Origin: SIG607 sp045648445
GTDB taxonomy: Bacteria; Bacillota; Clostridia; Oscillospirales; Acutalibacteraceae
DNA: 64,000 nucleotides
Direction: 5' to 3'
NCBI GenBank assembly: GCA_045648445.1
Contig: JAZRNY010000043.1
Coordinates: forward strand, 1 to 64,000
Position 1 is the first letter of the stretch. Each line of letters starts with the position of its first letter. The translations under genes were made by a program, and so were the position numbers. This document shows positions 17,358 to 24,960 of the stretch, in pieces. A model generated the notes under the pieces. The model had not been told where the DNA came from. It saw only the letters and a list, made by a program, of their open reading frames with translations, and ran no database searches.

Positions 17358-19622
17358 ATGAAACTTTGCTATAAATGCCAAAAGCGGCCGGCTGTAGTGT
17401 TTATTTCAGATACTATGGACCCAAACGCTTCCCCTAAAGGACTTTGTCTTGTATGCGCAAAATCTTCGGGCATTAAACCTATAGATGACATGCTTAAGAA
17501 AATGAATATTTCTGATGAAGATATTGAGCAAATGAGCGATCAGTTTATGGAAATAATGACAATGAACGGTGAAGGGGAAGGGGACGAATTTGATTTAGGT
17601 ACTACTCCTGCTTTTCCGTTTTTAAATAACATGTTTACCGATACTCCAACTCAAAAAGATGATGACGAAAAATCCAAAGATAATTCTAAAGATGGCAAAA
17701 AAGAACGCAAAAAGCGTCGTTTTTTAGAGCAATACTGTACCAATCTTACCGAACGTGCCAAAAACGGACAACTTGATGAGATTTTCGGACGTGACGAAGA
17801 ATTGTACAGAACTATACAAATTTTATCGCGTCGTACAAAAAACAACCCCTGTCTTATAGGAGAACCGGGTGTTGGTAAAACTGCAATTGCTGAAGGACTA
17901 GCCATTAAATTCGCCCGTGGTAATGCTCCTGCACGTCTTCTAGACAAAGAAATACATCTACTTGATTTAACCGGACTTGTAGCAGGCACTCAGTTCAGAG
18001 GTCAGTTTGAAAGCAGGGTAAAAGGTCTTGTTGAAGAGGTAAAAACTGCAGGCAATATTATTTTATTTATCGACGAAATTCATAACTTAGTTGGCGCAGG
18101 AGATTCAGCAGAAGGATCGATGAATGCAGCCAACATATTAAAACCTGCACTATCACGCGGTGAAATTCAAGTAATAGGCGCGACTACTTTTAAAGAGTAT
18201 AGAAAATATATTGAAAAAGATGCTGCCTTAGAACGAAGATTTCAACCTGTAACAATAGAAGAACCTTCGTTATTAGAAGCAGAAAAAGTTTTACTTGGCA
18301 TCAAAAAGTATTATGAGGGTTACCATAATGTGACTATTCCGGATGCGCTTATATCAACCATTGTTCGCTTATCTGAAAGATATGTAAACGATAGATTTTT
18401 ACCTGACAAAGCCATCGATTTAATGGACGAAGCCTGTGCTTGTGCCAGTCTTGCAAATACAGCTGTTGATAATTTATATATCGCTAACAAAAAAATTGCC
18501 GAGACTCAAATCGAACTCGATAGTTTGGAAGCAGATGTTGATAATATCAATTACGAAAAAATCGCAATGGTTAAGGCAGAACTCGAAAAATATAAAAAAC
18601 AAGCAAATGATCTTTATGTTCCTGCTTCAGATAACACGGTTACCGATTTAGACGTAGCAAAAGTTATAGAACTTTGGACAGGAATTCCGGCTGCTAAAGT
18701 TCAAGAAAACGACCTTAAAAAACTTTCAAATTTGGAAAACGCTATTTTAGAAAGAATTATAGGTCAAGAAAAAGCGGTTGAACTAGTTGTATCATCAGTT
18801 AAACGCTCAAGAGTTCAAATGAGCACAAAACGCCGACCCGCGTCGTTTATTTTCGTGGGTCCTACAGGTGTAGGTAAAACAGAATTAGTAAAAGTTCTTT
18901 CGGAACAGTTATTCGATACTCCCGAAACAATGATTAGACTTGATATGTCCGAATTTATGGAAAAACACTCAGTTTCAAGATTAATAGGAGCGCCTCCGGG
19001 ATATGTCGGTTATGACGAAGCGGGACAACTTACCGAAAAGGTTAGAAGAAAACCTTATTCTGTAGTTTTATTTGATGAAATTGAAAAGGCACATCCCGAT
19101 ATTTTAAATATACTTTTGCAAATTCTTGACGACGGTAGAATTACCGATGCGCAGGGAAGAACTGTTAATTTTGAAAACACCATTATTGTAATGACCTCTA
19201 ATGCAGGTAGTGACAAAAACTCTGCTTTACTTGGTTTTGAAAAAACAGCAACACAGGCTAACGAAGAAAAAGCGCGTAAAGCATTAAGTGAATTTTTGCG
19301 TCCTGAATTCATGGCCAGAGTTGATGAAATCATTGTATTCAATCCTTTGGATGTTAAATCACTTTCAAAAATAAGCGCTTTAATGCTTGACGAAATTAAA
19401 GTGGCAATGAGTTATAAAGGAATAACACTTTCTTACACAAACGAAGTTTGTAAATTAATTGCCCAAAACTGCGAAGGTGGTAAATCAGGCGCCAGAGAAC
19501 TCAGAAACTATATTCGCCGTCACATTGAAGATAAAATTGTTTCAATGTTAATAGATGAAAGCGCCATCGGTTTAAAAGAACTTAAAATATCCGTTAAAAA
19601 CAATGAAATTATTTTAGGTTAA
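17358..19622 (+). CDS. Clp ATPase with N-terminal zinc finger (ClpE/ClpC-like)
   Basis: A 754-residue double AAA+ unfoldase. Residues 1-35 form a four-cysteine zinc finger (CYKC near 4-7 and CLVC near 30-33) as in ClpE, replacing the double Clp_N repeat of ClpC. A charged linker (Asp/Lys/Glu-rich, about 95-120) precedes AAA module 1 (Walker A GEPGVGKTA), a middle domain at about 380-430, and AAA module 2 (Walker A GPTGVGKTE, Walker B VVLFDEIEKAH). It is expected to feed substrates to ClpP in the cytoplasm. No CtsR site was recognised upstream; it seems to be read from the truA-cvpA message, and CtsR/McsAB genes are absent nearby. Confidence 0.85.
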   Translation: MKLCYKCQKRPAVVFISDTMDPNASPKGLCLVCAKSSGIKPIDDMLKKMNISDEDIEQMSDQFMEIMTMNGEGEGDEFDLGTTPAFPFLNNMFTDTPTQKDDDEKSKDNSKDGKKERKKRRFLEQYCTNLTERAKNGQLDEIFGRDEELYRTIQILSRRTKNNPCLIGEPGVGKTAIAEGLAIKFARGNAPARLLDKEIHLLDLTGLVAGTQFRGQFESRVKGLVEEVKTAGNIILFIDEIHNLVGAGDSAEGSMNAANILKPALSRGEIQVIGATTFKEYRKYIEKDAALERRFQPVTIEEPSLLEAEKVLLGIKKYYEGYHNVTIPDALISTIVRLSERYVNDRFLPDKAIDLMDEACACASLANTAVDNLYIANKKIAETQIELDSLEADVDNINYEKIAMVKAELEKYKKQANDLYVPASDNTVTDLDVAKVIELWTGIPAAKVQENDLKKLSNLENAILERIIGQEKAVELVVSSVKRSRVQMSTKRRPASFIFVGPTGVGKTELVKVLSEQLFDTPETMIRLDMSEFMEKHSVSRLIGAPPGYVGYDEAGQLTEKVRRKPYSVVLFDEIEKAHPDILNILLQILDDGRITDAQGRTVNFENTIIVMTSNAGSDKNSALLGFEKTATQANEEKARKALSEFLRPEFMARVDEIIVFNPLDVKSLSKISALMLDEIKVAMSYKGITLSYTNEVCKLIAQNCEGGKSGARELRNYIRRHIEDKIVSMLIDESAIGLKELKISVKNNEIILG

Positions 19623-19633
19623 TAAGTAAAGTC

Positions 19634-19663
19634 GTGTGCCGTTCATATTTTTGAGCGGCACAC
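19634..19663 (+). terminator. Hairpin after the Clp gene, weak terminator
   Basis: GTGTGCCG and CGGCACAC form an 8-bp stem with a 14-nt loop 11 bases after the stop. The following tract is AAAAATATTT rather than T-rich, so termination may be inefficient. Confidence 0.4.
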
Positions 19664-19683
19664 AAAAATATTTCAAAAAACAC

Positions 19684-19712
19684 TTGACTATAGAGTTAAT
19701 ATGTGTTAATAT
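19684..19712 (+). promoter_or_regulatory. tRNA promoter
   Basis: TTGACT, 17 bp, TAATAT; the -10 box ends 15 bp before tRNA-Gly. Confidence 0.7.
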
Positions 19713-19727
19713 ACTAAGGTCGCAGAT

Positions 19728-19802
19728 GCGGGTGTAGTTCAATGGCTAGAATTCCAGCCTTCCAAGCTGGCCGTGTGGGTTCGATTCCCATCACCCGCTC
19801 CA
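19728..19802 (+). tRNA. tRNA-Gly (anticodon TCC)
   Basis: Acceptor GCGGGTG pairs with CACCCGC, the anticodon loop is CTTCCAA (anticodon TCC), the T-loop is TTCGATT, and CCA is encoded. All four arms fold normally. Confidence 0.95.
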
Positions 19803-19803
19803 A

Positions 19804-19830
19804 ACCGTCAATTTGTTGACGGTTTTATTT
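19804..19830 (+). terminator. Terminator after tRNA-Gly
   Basis: ACCGTCAA, a TTTG loop and TTGACGGT followed by TTTATTTT. Some transcripts probably read through into tRNA-Arg. Confidence 0.6.
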
Positions 19831-19837
19831 TAAGTAA

Positions 19838-19913
<76 letters not shown>

Positions 19914-19914
<1 letters not shown>

Positions 19915-19947
19915 AAAAACTCTCGTTCTTCGGAGCGAGAGTTTTTT
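19914..19947 (+). terminator. Terminator of tRNA-Arg; left copy of a 34-nt inverted pair
   Basis: A strong stem (ACTCTCG/CGAGAGT with an internal extension around TTCG) is followed by seven T. The same 34 nt, loop included, recurs exactly on the opposite strand at 22340-22373. Its A tract begins inside the tRNA CCA end. Confidence 0.85.
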
Positions 19948-19950
19948 TAT

Positions 19951-20150
19951 CCATTGCGAAAGCAATGGCATATCATCACGCTTTAGCGTGTATATCATCA
20001 AAGGCGGCGTGCCGCCTTTGTATCTCATCACACCTGTAGGTGTGTATTAAAAACACTTTCGCAATGATGATATACAAAACTTTGTTTTGATGATATGCAA
20101 TTCCTTACGGAATTGATGATATACAATGCTCCGCATTGATTTCCCGCCGC
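19951..20150. repeat. Nested hairpin array, copy 1 (4+3 hairpins, complementary linkers)
   Basis: Four hairpins, CCATTGC-GAAA-GCAATGG (19951-19968), CACGC-TTTA-GCGTG (19977-19990), AAGGCGGC-GT-GCCGCCTT (20001-20018) and CACACC-TGTA-GGTGTG (20029-20044), are joined by linkers of the type TATCATCA. After a centre come three more, AAAAC-TTT-GTTTT, AATTCC-TTAC-GGAATT and AATGC-TCC-GCATT, joined by TGATGATA linkers, the reverse complement of the first set. CATTGCGAAAG (19952-19962) also complements CTTTCGCAATG in the centre. The whole can fold as one long branched structure. A diverged second copy lies at 63111-63297. No ORF is present, and I know of no name for it. Confidence 0.8.
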
Positions 20151-20164
20151 TTTTATGCTATGCT
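20136..20164 (+). promoter_or_regulatory. Weak promoter candidate at the end of array copy 1
   Basis: TTGATT, 17 bp, TATGCT; the -35 box is the last linker of the array. It could serve the sigma-factor gene 105 bp downstream. Copy 2 has the same arrangement at 63286-63314. Confidence 0.35.
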
Positions 20165-20269
20165 TGCGCTACAATAGGGACAAAAATTTTATTATAAATG
20201 AACCTTTTGGTGTGCTTTTACGACTATATAAGTGAAACCGGTTTTAAAGAACTTATAGGAGGTGAGGCG

Positions 20270-21538
20270 ATGTCTAATTTTGAGGATTTGCTTCTCTGTA
20301 ATCAATTGTCTGTTGAACGATTTGTGAAATTCAGGATTCCAAATGTTTCGGATGCTGAAGATATTCTGCAAGAGGTGTTTTTAACTGCATTTAAGAGCTT
20401 TGGGCAACTTAAAACAGAAGCATCTTTCAAAGCGTGGATATTAGGTATTGCACGACATAAGTGTAATGATTATTTTAGGGAAAAATCCAAAGATTTAGAA
20501 ATATCTATCGAAGAATTAAACGAATTCGGGCTTTCGCAAACACGATTTGGATATGTTGAGAATAATACAGTCAGCGATGTATTGGAGGGACTTGGTGATA
20601 AAGATAAACAAATTCTTTATCTATCATATTGGAAAGAGTTGCCTCAAACTGAAATTGCCGCAAGGTTGGGCATTCCTATCGGAACTGTCAAAAGTCGCTT
20701 ATATACTGCTAAACAAAATTTCAAAAGGATATATCCAACAAACACTTATATTAGAAAGGTTGATGATGTTATGAATAAACTACCAGATAGATTACCTGAT
20801 TATAAAATTACACCGTTATCTAAAACACCCTTTACTGTAAAATGTGAGGAACTTCAAGGTTTGAGTATTATACCAAAACTCGGAGAAAAAACAACTTGGG
20901 GATTGTATGATTTTGAAACTAAAAAATGTGATGAGTATTCTGAGGTTAGCGTAATAGGCAAAGCGGAGGTTCACGGTATTGAAGGTGTTGAAATAACGAG
21001 CATTCAGCACGATATAAAAAAAAATCGAAAAAACGAAAGAGTATTTGTTGCTCAATTGACAGATACACACTGTCGATATTTATCGGAAACTCATCAAGAA
21101 AACGATGTTAAAAAAACCATTACATTTCTTGATGGTGAGGTTTTTATGAACAACTGGGGTTTTGGTGAAGATAATTGCGGAAACGAAACTGAATTAAAAT
21201 CTAAAGGCATCATAAACCGCATTGGAAATAACATTACCAAAACAGGCGATAATGAAATAATAGACATTGTAGGGTGTTTCAAAGTTGAAATAGGTAAAAA
21301 GAGTTTTGATACAGTATGTGTAATGGATTTGGGACATTTTAACAATGCGATTGCAATAGAACAGTATATTGATGAAAACGGAAGAACAATTCTTTGGCGT
21401 AGATTCAACCGTGATGATTGGGCAATAAAACGTTATAAAAAGAAATGGAGTGAACAACTCCCCAACAACGAACAACTTATTATTAACGGAGAAACTTATG
21501 TTCATTGGTATGATTGCATAACGGACTATATATTTTAA
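20270..21538 (+). CDS. ECF-type sigma-70 factor fused to a C-terminal domain of about 240 residues
   Basis: The start ATG at 20270 follows AGGAGG by seven bases; an upstream in-frame ATG at 20198 lacks a Shine-Dalgarno. Of 422 residues, roughly 1-160 form a sigma factor: region 2 (DAEDILQEVFLTAFKSFGQLK, then FKAWILGIARHKCNDYFREK) and region 4 (LPQTEIAARLGIPIGTVKSRLYTAKQ). The remainder is soluble, rich in beta-type sequence, and ends ETYVHWYDCITDYIF; I do not recognise a named domain, though its WRRFNRDDWAIKRY block recalls similar sigma-factor tails in gut Clostridia. It could be a ligand-sensing or anti-sigma-like module. No separate anti-sigma gene is adjacent. The gene lies in the accessory patch. 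Confidence 0.75.
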   Translation: MSNFEDLLLCNQLSVERFVKFRIPNVSDAEDILQEVFLTAFKSFGQLKTEASFKAWILGIARHKCNDYFREKSKDLEISIEELNEFGLSQTRFGYVENNTVSDVLEGLGDKDKQILYLSYWKELPQTEIAARLGIPIGTVKSRLYTAKQNFKRIYPTNTYIRKVDDVMNKLPDRLPDYKITPLSKTPFTVKCEELQGLSIIPKLGEKTTWGLYDFETKKCDEYSEVSVIGKAEVHGIEGVEITSIQHDIKKNRKNERVFVAQLTDTHCRYLSETHQENDVKKTITFLDGEVFMNNWGFGEDNCGNETELKSKGIINRIGNNITKTGDNEIIDIVGCFKVEIGKKSFDTVCVMDLGHFNNAIAIEQYIDENGRTILWRRFNRDDWAIKRYKKKWSEQLPNNEQLIINGETYVHWYDCITDYIF

Positions 21539-21680
21539 TTTCAAAAAATATAGTAACGTACAGGGCAAGGAGGAATAACCGTCATACTTTTGATGGCTTT
21601 GCAATTTAAAAACAAAGATTTTAACAGCATTTTCTTTAGTATGATTTTGGGTGTATTGGTATGATTTTTGTCATATCATC

Positions 21681-21720
21681 AAAAAAAGAGTTATCTCGTA
21701 ATTTCGGGATAACTCTTTTT
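21681..21720 (+). terminator. Terminator after the sigma-factor gene
   Basis: AAAAAGAGTTATC, an 11-nt loop and GGATAACTCTTTTT form a strong hairpin with a T tract, about 145 bp after the stop. The 140 bp between hold no supportable gene. Confidence 0.85.
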
Positions 21721-21731
21721 ACATATATAAC

Positions 21732-21760
21732 TTGAAAATGTCCATTAAAAATGTTATAAT
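21732..21760 (+). promoter_or_regulatory. Sigma-A promoter of the 21900 gene
   Basis: TTGAAA, 17 bp, TATAAT. The start codon is 140 bp away, with a repeat element in the leader between them. Confidence 0.7.
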
Positions 21761-21785
21761 AAATTAAAGAAAAAGCTTGTTGTTA

Positions 21786-21860
21786 TCTCTCCCTCAGTCT
21801 TTTGCTACGCAAAATCCAGCTCCCTCGTCAGAGGGAGCCACAGGCTAATTTGTCCCCCAA
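21786..21860. repeat. Intergenic CTCCCTCAG / GAGGGAGCCA repeat element
   Basis: It opens CTCCCTCAG (21789-21797), holds the hairpin TTTTGC-TAC-GCAAAA (21800-21814), then the strong hairpin GCTCCCTC-GTCA-GAGGGAGC (21819-21838), and ends near TTTGTCCCCCAA. The first CTCCCTC can also pair with GAGGGAG, giving two alternative folds. I recognise this kind of sequence as a common dispersed intergenic repeat of gut Clostridia. It sits wholly within the 5' leader of the next gene. Confidence 0.65.
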
Positions 21861-21899
21861 TTTGACACAAGCATATAACGTATTCAAGAGGTGAATTAT

Positions 21900-22283
21900 A
21901 TGAAATTATTTAATTCTTTTAAGGAAAACAAACATCTTATTAACCAAACAGAATTTGTAAATGTTTATTCTGTAAAGTGCGACGATAAAGAATATACAAT
22001 TATTATCCCTCGGGAAAGAGCTAACAAGAAAACTATAATTCATTTTGTTGATAATACTATTTTTTGGGAACAAATTCCTCGTTTTCCTAAACTTGCAGGC
22101 AAACAATATGGAGATAGAATACCGATTTACAAATTTGATGCAAAAGTTTTGAATACTCTTTTTGTTCTCAAGGGAAATCCTCTTGGTGATGAGGGGTTGG
22201 ATAATGGTATTTTTAGAAGTTTTAAAAAATATGATGAAAATTGTGTAAATTGTATAACTTACAATAAATTTAAACAAATGTAA
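21900..22283 (+). CDS. Hypothetical protein, 127 residues
   Basis: ATG at 21900 is preceded by AAGAGGTGA. The protein (MKLFNSFKENKHLINQTEF and onward) is soluble, moderately basic, contains a single conserved-looking IIPRERANKKTIIHF segment and no recognisable domain, signal peptide or membrane span. It has its own promoter and sits inside the segment flanked by the inverted terminator copies, next to the sigma-factor gene. I cannot assign a function. Coding potential is supported by promoter, ribosome binding site and spacing rather than by family recognition. Confidence 0.6.
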   Translation: MKLFNSFKENKHLINQTEFVNVYSVKCDDKEYTIIIPRERANKKTIIHFVDNTIFWEQIPRFPKLAGKQYGDRIPIYKFDAKVLNTLFVLKGNPLGDEGLDNGIFRSFKKYDENCVNCITYNKFKQM

Positions 22284-22339
22284 GAAAATTCTCGGTTTTC
22301 AGGAACTTTTTTTATTCGTGTCATTAAGTTCGAACTACC

Positions 22340-22373
22340 AAAAAACTCTCGCTCCGAAGAACGAGAGTTTTTT
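22340..22373 (-). terminator. Right, inverted copy of the 34-nt tRNA-Arg terminator
   Basis: On the minus strand this matches 19914-19947 base for base. It can also terminate rightward transcription of the 21900 gene because its stem has T tracts on both sides. Confidence 0.8.
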
Positions 22374-22406
22374 ATATATTCATATAAGATTAAAGCAATA
22401 AAATTA

Positions 22407-22435
22407 TTGCTCCATTATTTGTTATGTGTTATAAT
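22407..22435 (+). promoter_or_regulatory. Promoter candidate of yfcE-like gene
   Basis: TTGCTC, 17 bp, TATAAT with TG one base before the -10 (extended -10). Confidence 0.55.
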
Positions 22436-22463
22436 AATAAAAAATATAAAAGGAATGAGTTGT

Positions 22464-23015
22464 ATGAAAATTTTAATTGCTTCTGATATTCACGGTTCAA
22501 TAAAATACTGTAAACAGTTATTTGAAGCCGTAAAAAGGGAAGAAGCAGACAAAATTTTGCTTTTGGGCGATCTTTTATATCATGGTCCCAGAAATGATTT
22601 GCCCGAAGAATACGCGCCCAAAGAGGTGATTTCACTGCTTAATGAACACAAAAGCATGATTTTTGCCGTACGAGGCAATTGCGACACCGAAGTTGACCAA
22701 ATGGTTTTGGATTTTCCGATTTTAGCAGATTATTGCATAATTCCGATTGGCAAAAAAATCATATACGCCACTCACGGACATCACTACAATACTCAAAACC
22801 CTCCAAAACTCAACAAAGGAGATATATTGCTTAACGGTCATACTCACGTTACAGCATTTGATAGCGGGGAAGAGTTTTACTATTTTAATCCGGGTTCCGT
22901 TTCTATCCCAAAAGAAAATACTCAACGCGGATACATATTATTCGAAAATAATAAATTTATTTGGAAAAATCTTAACGGAATTGCATACAAAGAAATTATA
23001 TTAAATACCTATTGA
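22464..23015 (+). CDS. yfcE: YfcE-type metallophosphodiesterase
   Basis: At 183 residues this equals the length of E. coli YfcE. The five calcineurin-like metal-binding motifs appear in order: SDIHGS (Asp, His), GDLLYHG (Asp), GNCD (Asn), ATHGH (His) and NGHTH (His). It should be a cytoplasmic Mn-dependent phosphodiesterase; the physiological substrate of the family is not known. ATG at 22464 is chosen because AAAGGA lies nine bases upstream, whereas the ATG at 22455 abuts it. It is monocistronic, and its stop overlaps the -35 box of the next gene. Confidence 0.85.
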   Translation: MKILIASDIHGSIKYCKQLFEAVKREEADKILLLGDLLYHGPRNDLPEEYAPKEVISLLNEHKSMIFAVRGNCDTEVDQMVLDFPILADYCIIPIGKKIIYATHGHHYNTQNPPKLNKGDILLNGHTHVTAFDSGEEFYYFNPGSVSIPKENTQRGYILFENNKFIWKNLNGIAYKEIILNTY

Positions 23016-23040
23016 CTTTATTAGCGCTATTTGCTAAAAT
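23012..23040 (+). promoter_or_regulatory. Sigma-A promoter of the 23073 gene
   Basis: TTGACT, 17 bp, TAAAAT. The -35 box contains the stop codon of the yfcE-like gene. Confidence 0.7.
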
Positions 23041-23072
23041 TTTAATGTAGAATTTAAAGAAAGGTGATTTAT

Positions 23073-23384
23073 ATGTTTACTATCACAACCGAAGATGAAG
23101 CACTATTCCTTGAGTTTGCGGAAAATAATTATGTTTACAAAAGTGCGCAGTATGCATTTACTTTTGATGAACGTTTTTTAGTTTATTATTATAAGCAATG
23201 TGAGAAATATGTTTATATTGCAATTGATACTAAAACTGGTTTGGGCTCTCAATTTATTACTACCGATATTAAATATAAAAAGAGTGAATTCGAGACTTTG
23301 ATTCCTAATATTTTAAATTCTCTTAAATATCTTGGCGAATTAAAATATCTTGTAAACCCGGTAGAAATCACAAAACAACAATAA
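23073..23384 (+). CDS. Hypothetical protein, 103 residues
   Basis: ATG at 23073 follows GAAAGGTGA. The protein is small, acidic at the N-terminus (TTEDEALFLEFAENN) and tyrosine-rich (VYYYKQCEKYVYIAI), with no membrane span, signal or recognised motif. It has its own promoter and terminator, so it is a free-standing unit. I do not recognise a family. Confidence 0.6.
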   Translation: MFTITTEDEALFLEFAENNYVYKSAQYAFTFDERFLVYYYKQCEKYVYIAIDTKTGLGSQFITTDIKYKKSEFETLIPNILNSLKYLGELKYLVNPVEITKQQ

Positions 23385-23390
23385 AATTTG

Positions 23391-23423
23391 CCTCCGTCAT
23401 ATTAGGGCGGAGGTTGTTTTATT
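23391..23423 (+). terminator. Terminator of the 23073 gene
   Basis: CCTCCG, an 11-nt loop and CGGAGG followed by TTGTTTTATT, seven bases past the stop. Confidence 0.75.
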
Positions 23424-23906
23424 ACATATCTAATTATACAAAATCAATGTTTTGTATAATTTAGGGAAGAGGAAATACATTATTAAGGCAATTATTATAA
23501 TACACCGCTATTTCCGGACTCATTACAATTATTAATCCTTTTTGAATGCTTTAATACATCATTTATTCTACTTGAACTTTAATTAGTTTTAGTTGAACGT
23601 ATCTTTCTATTAAATTTAAATTTCTATTTAAGCAACTTTTAAGCGTTTTTTAGACAACTGTACCTAATTATACTGTTTAATTAATTCAACAACCTTAATC
23701 AGTTTATTTTTATCGATACTTATATCATTTCAACAATTTCTATTTAAGTTGTGTTTTTGTTTCTATAATCAAAAACACTGAATTTTACAAAAACAGTCAA
23801 TTGAACATTTAATATATACGATTTAATAGTTTTAAATTGATTTGTTGATTATTCTTAAAATTTGCCAATAAATTTACACCCTACCAACAATTTTTAAATA
23901 TAACTA
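23424..23906. other. Gene-free AT-rich region upstream of xerC
   Basis: About 480 bp with very few G residues and stops in every frame. It holds a perfect 12-bp inverted repeat (AATTATACAAAA 23432-23443 / TTTTGTATAATT 23450-23461), whose right arm recurs in the xerC promoter, and a 14-bp direct repeat AATTTCTATTTAAG at 23619-23632 and 23735-23748. I see no RNA gene or ORF worth reporting. Confidence 0.5.
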
Positions 23907-23935
23907 TTGACAGTCGCTGTAAAGTTTTGTATAAT
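23907..23935 (+). promoter_or_regulatory. Sigma-A promoter of xerC with embedded direct repeat
   Basis: TTGACA, 17 bp, TATAAT is a consensus promoter. The 17-mer AAGTTTTGTATAATTCG (23922-23938), which contains the -10 box, is repeated exactly at 23967-23983 inside the coding region. Confidence 0.8.
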
Positions 23936-23956
23936 TCGTTTAAGAGGTGACTTATT

Positions 23957-24949
23957 TTGAAATACGAAGTTTTGTATAATTCGCCAACGGTTTTACGAGA
24001 TTTTTTAACCTATAGCGAATCTATTCGTGGTAAATCTTCAAAATCTATAGATGAATATTATCATGATTTGACTACATTTTTCAAATATTTAAAAATAATC
24101 AGAGGTCTTACGAAAGAATCAGATTTTACTCAAATAACTATTGATGATATTGACATTCCCCTGCTCAAATCCGTTACTTTACAGGATTTTCATGCTTTTT
24201 TGGTATATTGCAAGAACGAACGTTCGAACGGAACCGCCGCAAGAGCACGAAAAGCATCAACTTTGCGTATTTTTTTTAAATATTTGCACTCACATTTAGG
24301 GGCAATTCCGTCTAATCCTGCCACATTGCTAGAAACCCCTGCCCTAAAAAAGTCACTTCCCCGTTATCTTACTTTAGAAGAATCTATCGAACTTTTAAAA
24401 TCCGTAGACGGTCCAAACAAAGAACGCGATTATTGTATTTTAACCTTTTTCCTTAACTGTGGTATGCGTCTATCAGAACTGTGCGGTATAAATCTTACCG
24501 ATATAGGTGGAGACGGTGCTTTAAGACTACTTGGTAAAGGTAACAAAGAACGAATCGTGTATCTTAACAAAGCGTGTATTGACGCGCTAAACGCTTACTT
24601 AGTGGTTCGTCCGCGCGAAGGTATACCGCCAAGTCAAGCAAATGCTTTATTTATAAGCAGAAACAAAAAAAGATTGAGCAATAAAACGGTACAACATCTT
24701 GTTAACGTTTATCTTGAAAAAGCCGGTCTTGAAGGACGTGGTTTTTCAACACATAAACTAAGACATACCGCAGCAACGCTTATGTATCAAGAAGGCGGAG
24801 TTGACGTTAGAGTACTCAAAGATATACTTGGCCACGCTAACCTTGGCACTACGCAAATTTACACACACGTTGCAAGTAAACAAATTGAAAACGCTATTAA
24901 TTCAAATCCATTAGCCAATATATCACAAGAAGAAAAACCCACTGAATAG
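23957..24949 (+). CDS. xerC: Site-specific tyrosine recombinase, XerC type
   Basis: A 330-residue recombinase starting at TTG 23957 behind AAGAGGTGA. The N-terminal SAM-like core-binding domain covers about residues 10-105. The catalytic domain has the full set: Arg in CGMRLSELCG, Lys in the beta-hairpin LLGKGNKERIV, HxxR in HKLRHTAATL, His in LGHANLGTTQ and the nucleophile Tyr in IYTHV. It may act on dif with the second Xer protein at 26.5 kb, or be a dedicated integrase; XerC-like proteins in Firmicutes usually sit elsewhere, so the exact orthology is unsure. It ends in a terminator that overlaps its stop codon. Confidence 0.82.
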   Translation: MKYEVLYNSPTVLRDFLTYSESIRGKSSKSIDEYYHDLTTFFKYLKIIRGLTKESDFTQITIDDIDIPLLKSVTLQDFHAFLVYCKNERSNGTAARARKASTLRIFFKYLHSHLGAIPSNPATLLETPALKKSLPRYLTLEESIELLKSVDGPNKERDYCILTFFLNCGMRLSELCGINLTDIGGDGALRLLGKGNKERIVYLNKACIDALNAYLVVRPREGIPPSQANALFISRNKKRLSNKTVQHLVNVYLEKAGLEGRGFSTHKLRHTAATLMYQEGGVDVRVLKDILGHANLGTTQIYTHVASKQIENAINSNPLANISQEEKPTE

Positions 24950-24960
24950 TGGGTTTTTCT
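24933..24960. terminator. Terminator overlapping the xerC stop, bidirectional
   Basis: AAAAACCCACT, a GAAT loop and AGTGGGTTTTT; the TAG stop lies in the stem. It can also serve spoIVA, which converges from the right. Confidence 0.8.

Noticed and set aside
19951..20160. CRISPR array
   Set aside because: The units are short palindromic hairpins with unequal spacing and complementary linkers. There are no unique spacers of constant length and no cas genes.
21560..21665. Short peptide gene after AAGGAGG at about 21568
   Set aside because: No start codon lies at proper distance from the Shine-Dalgarno; the nearest ATG frame is only 23 codons with no support.
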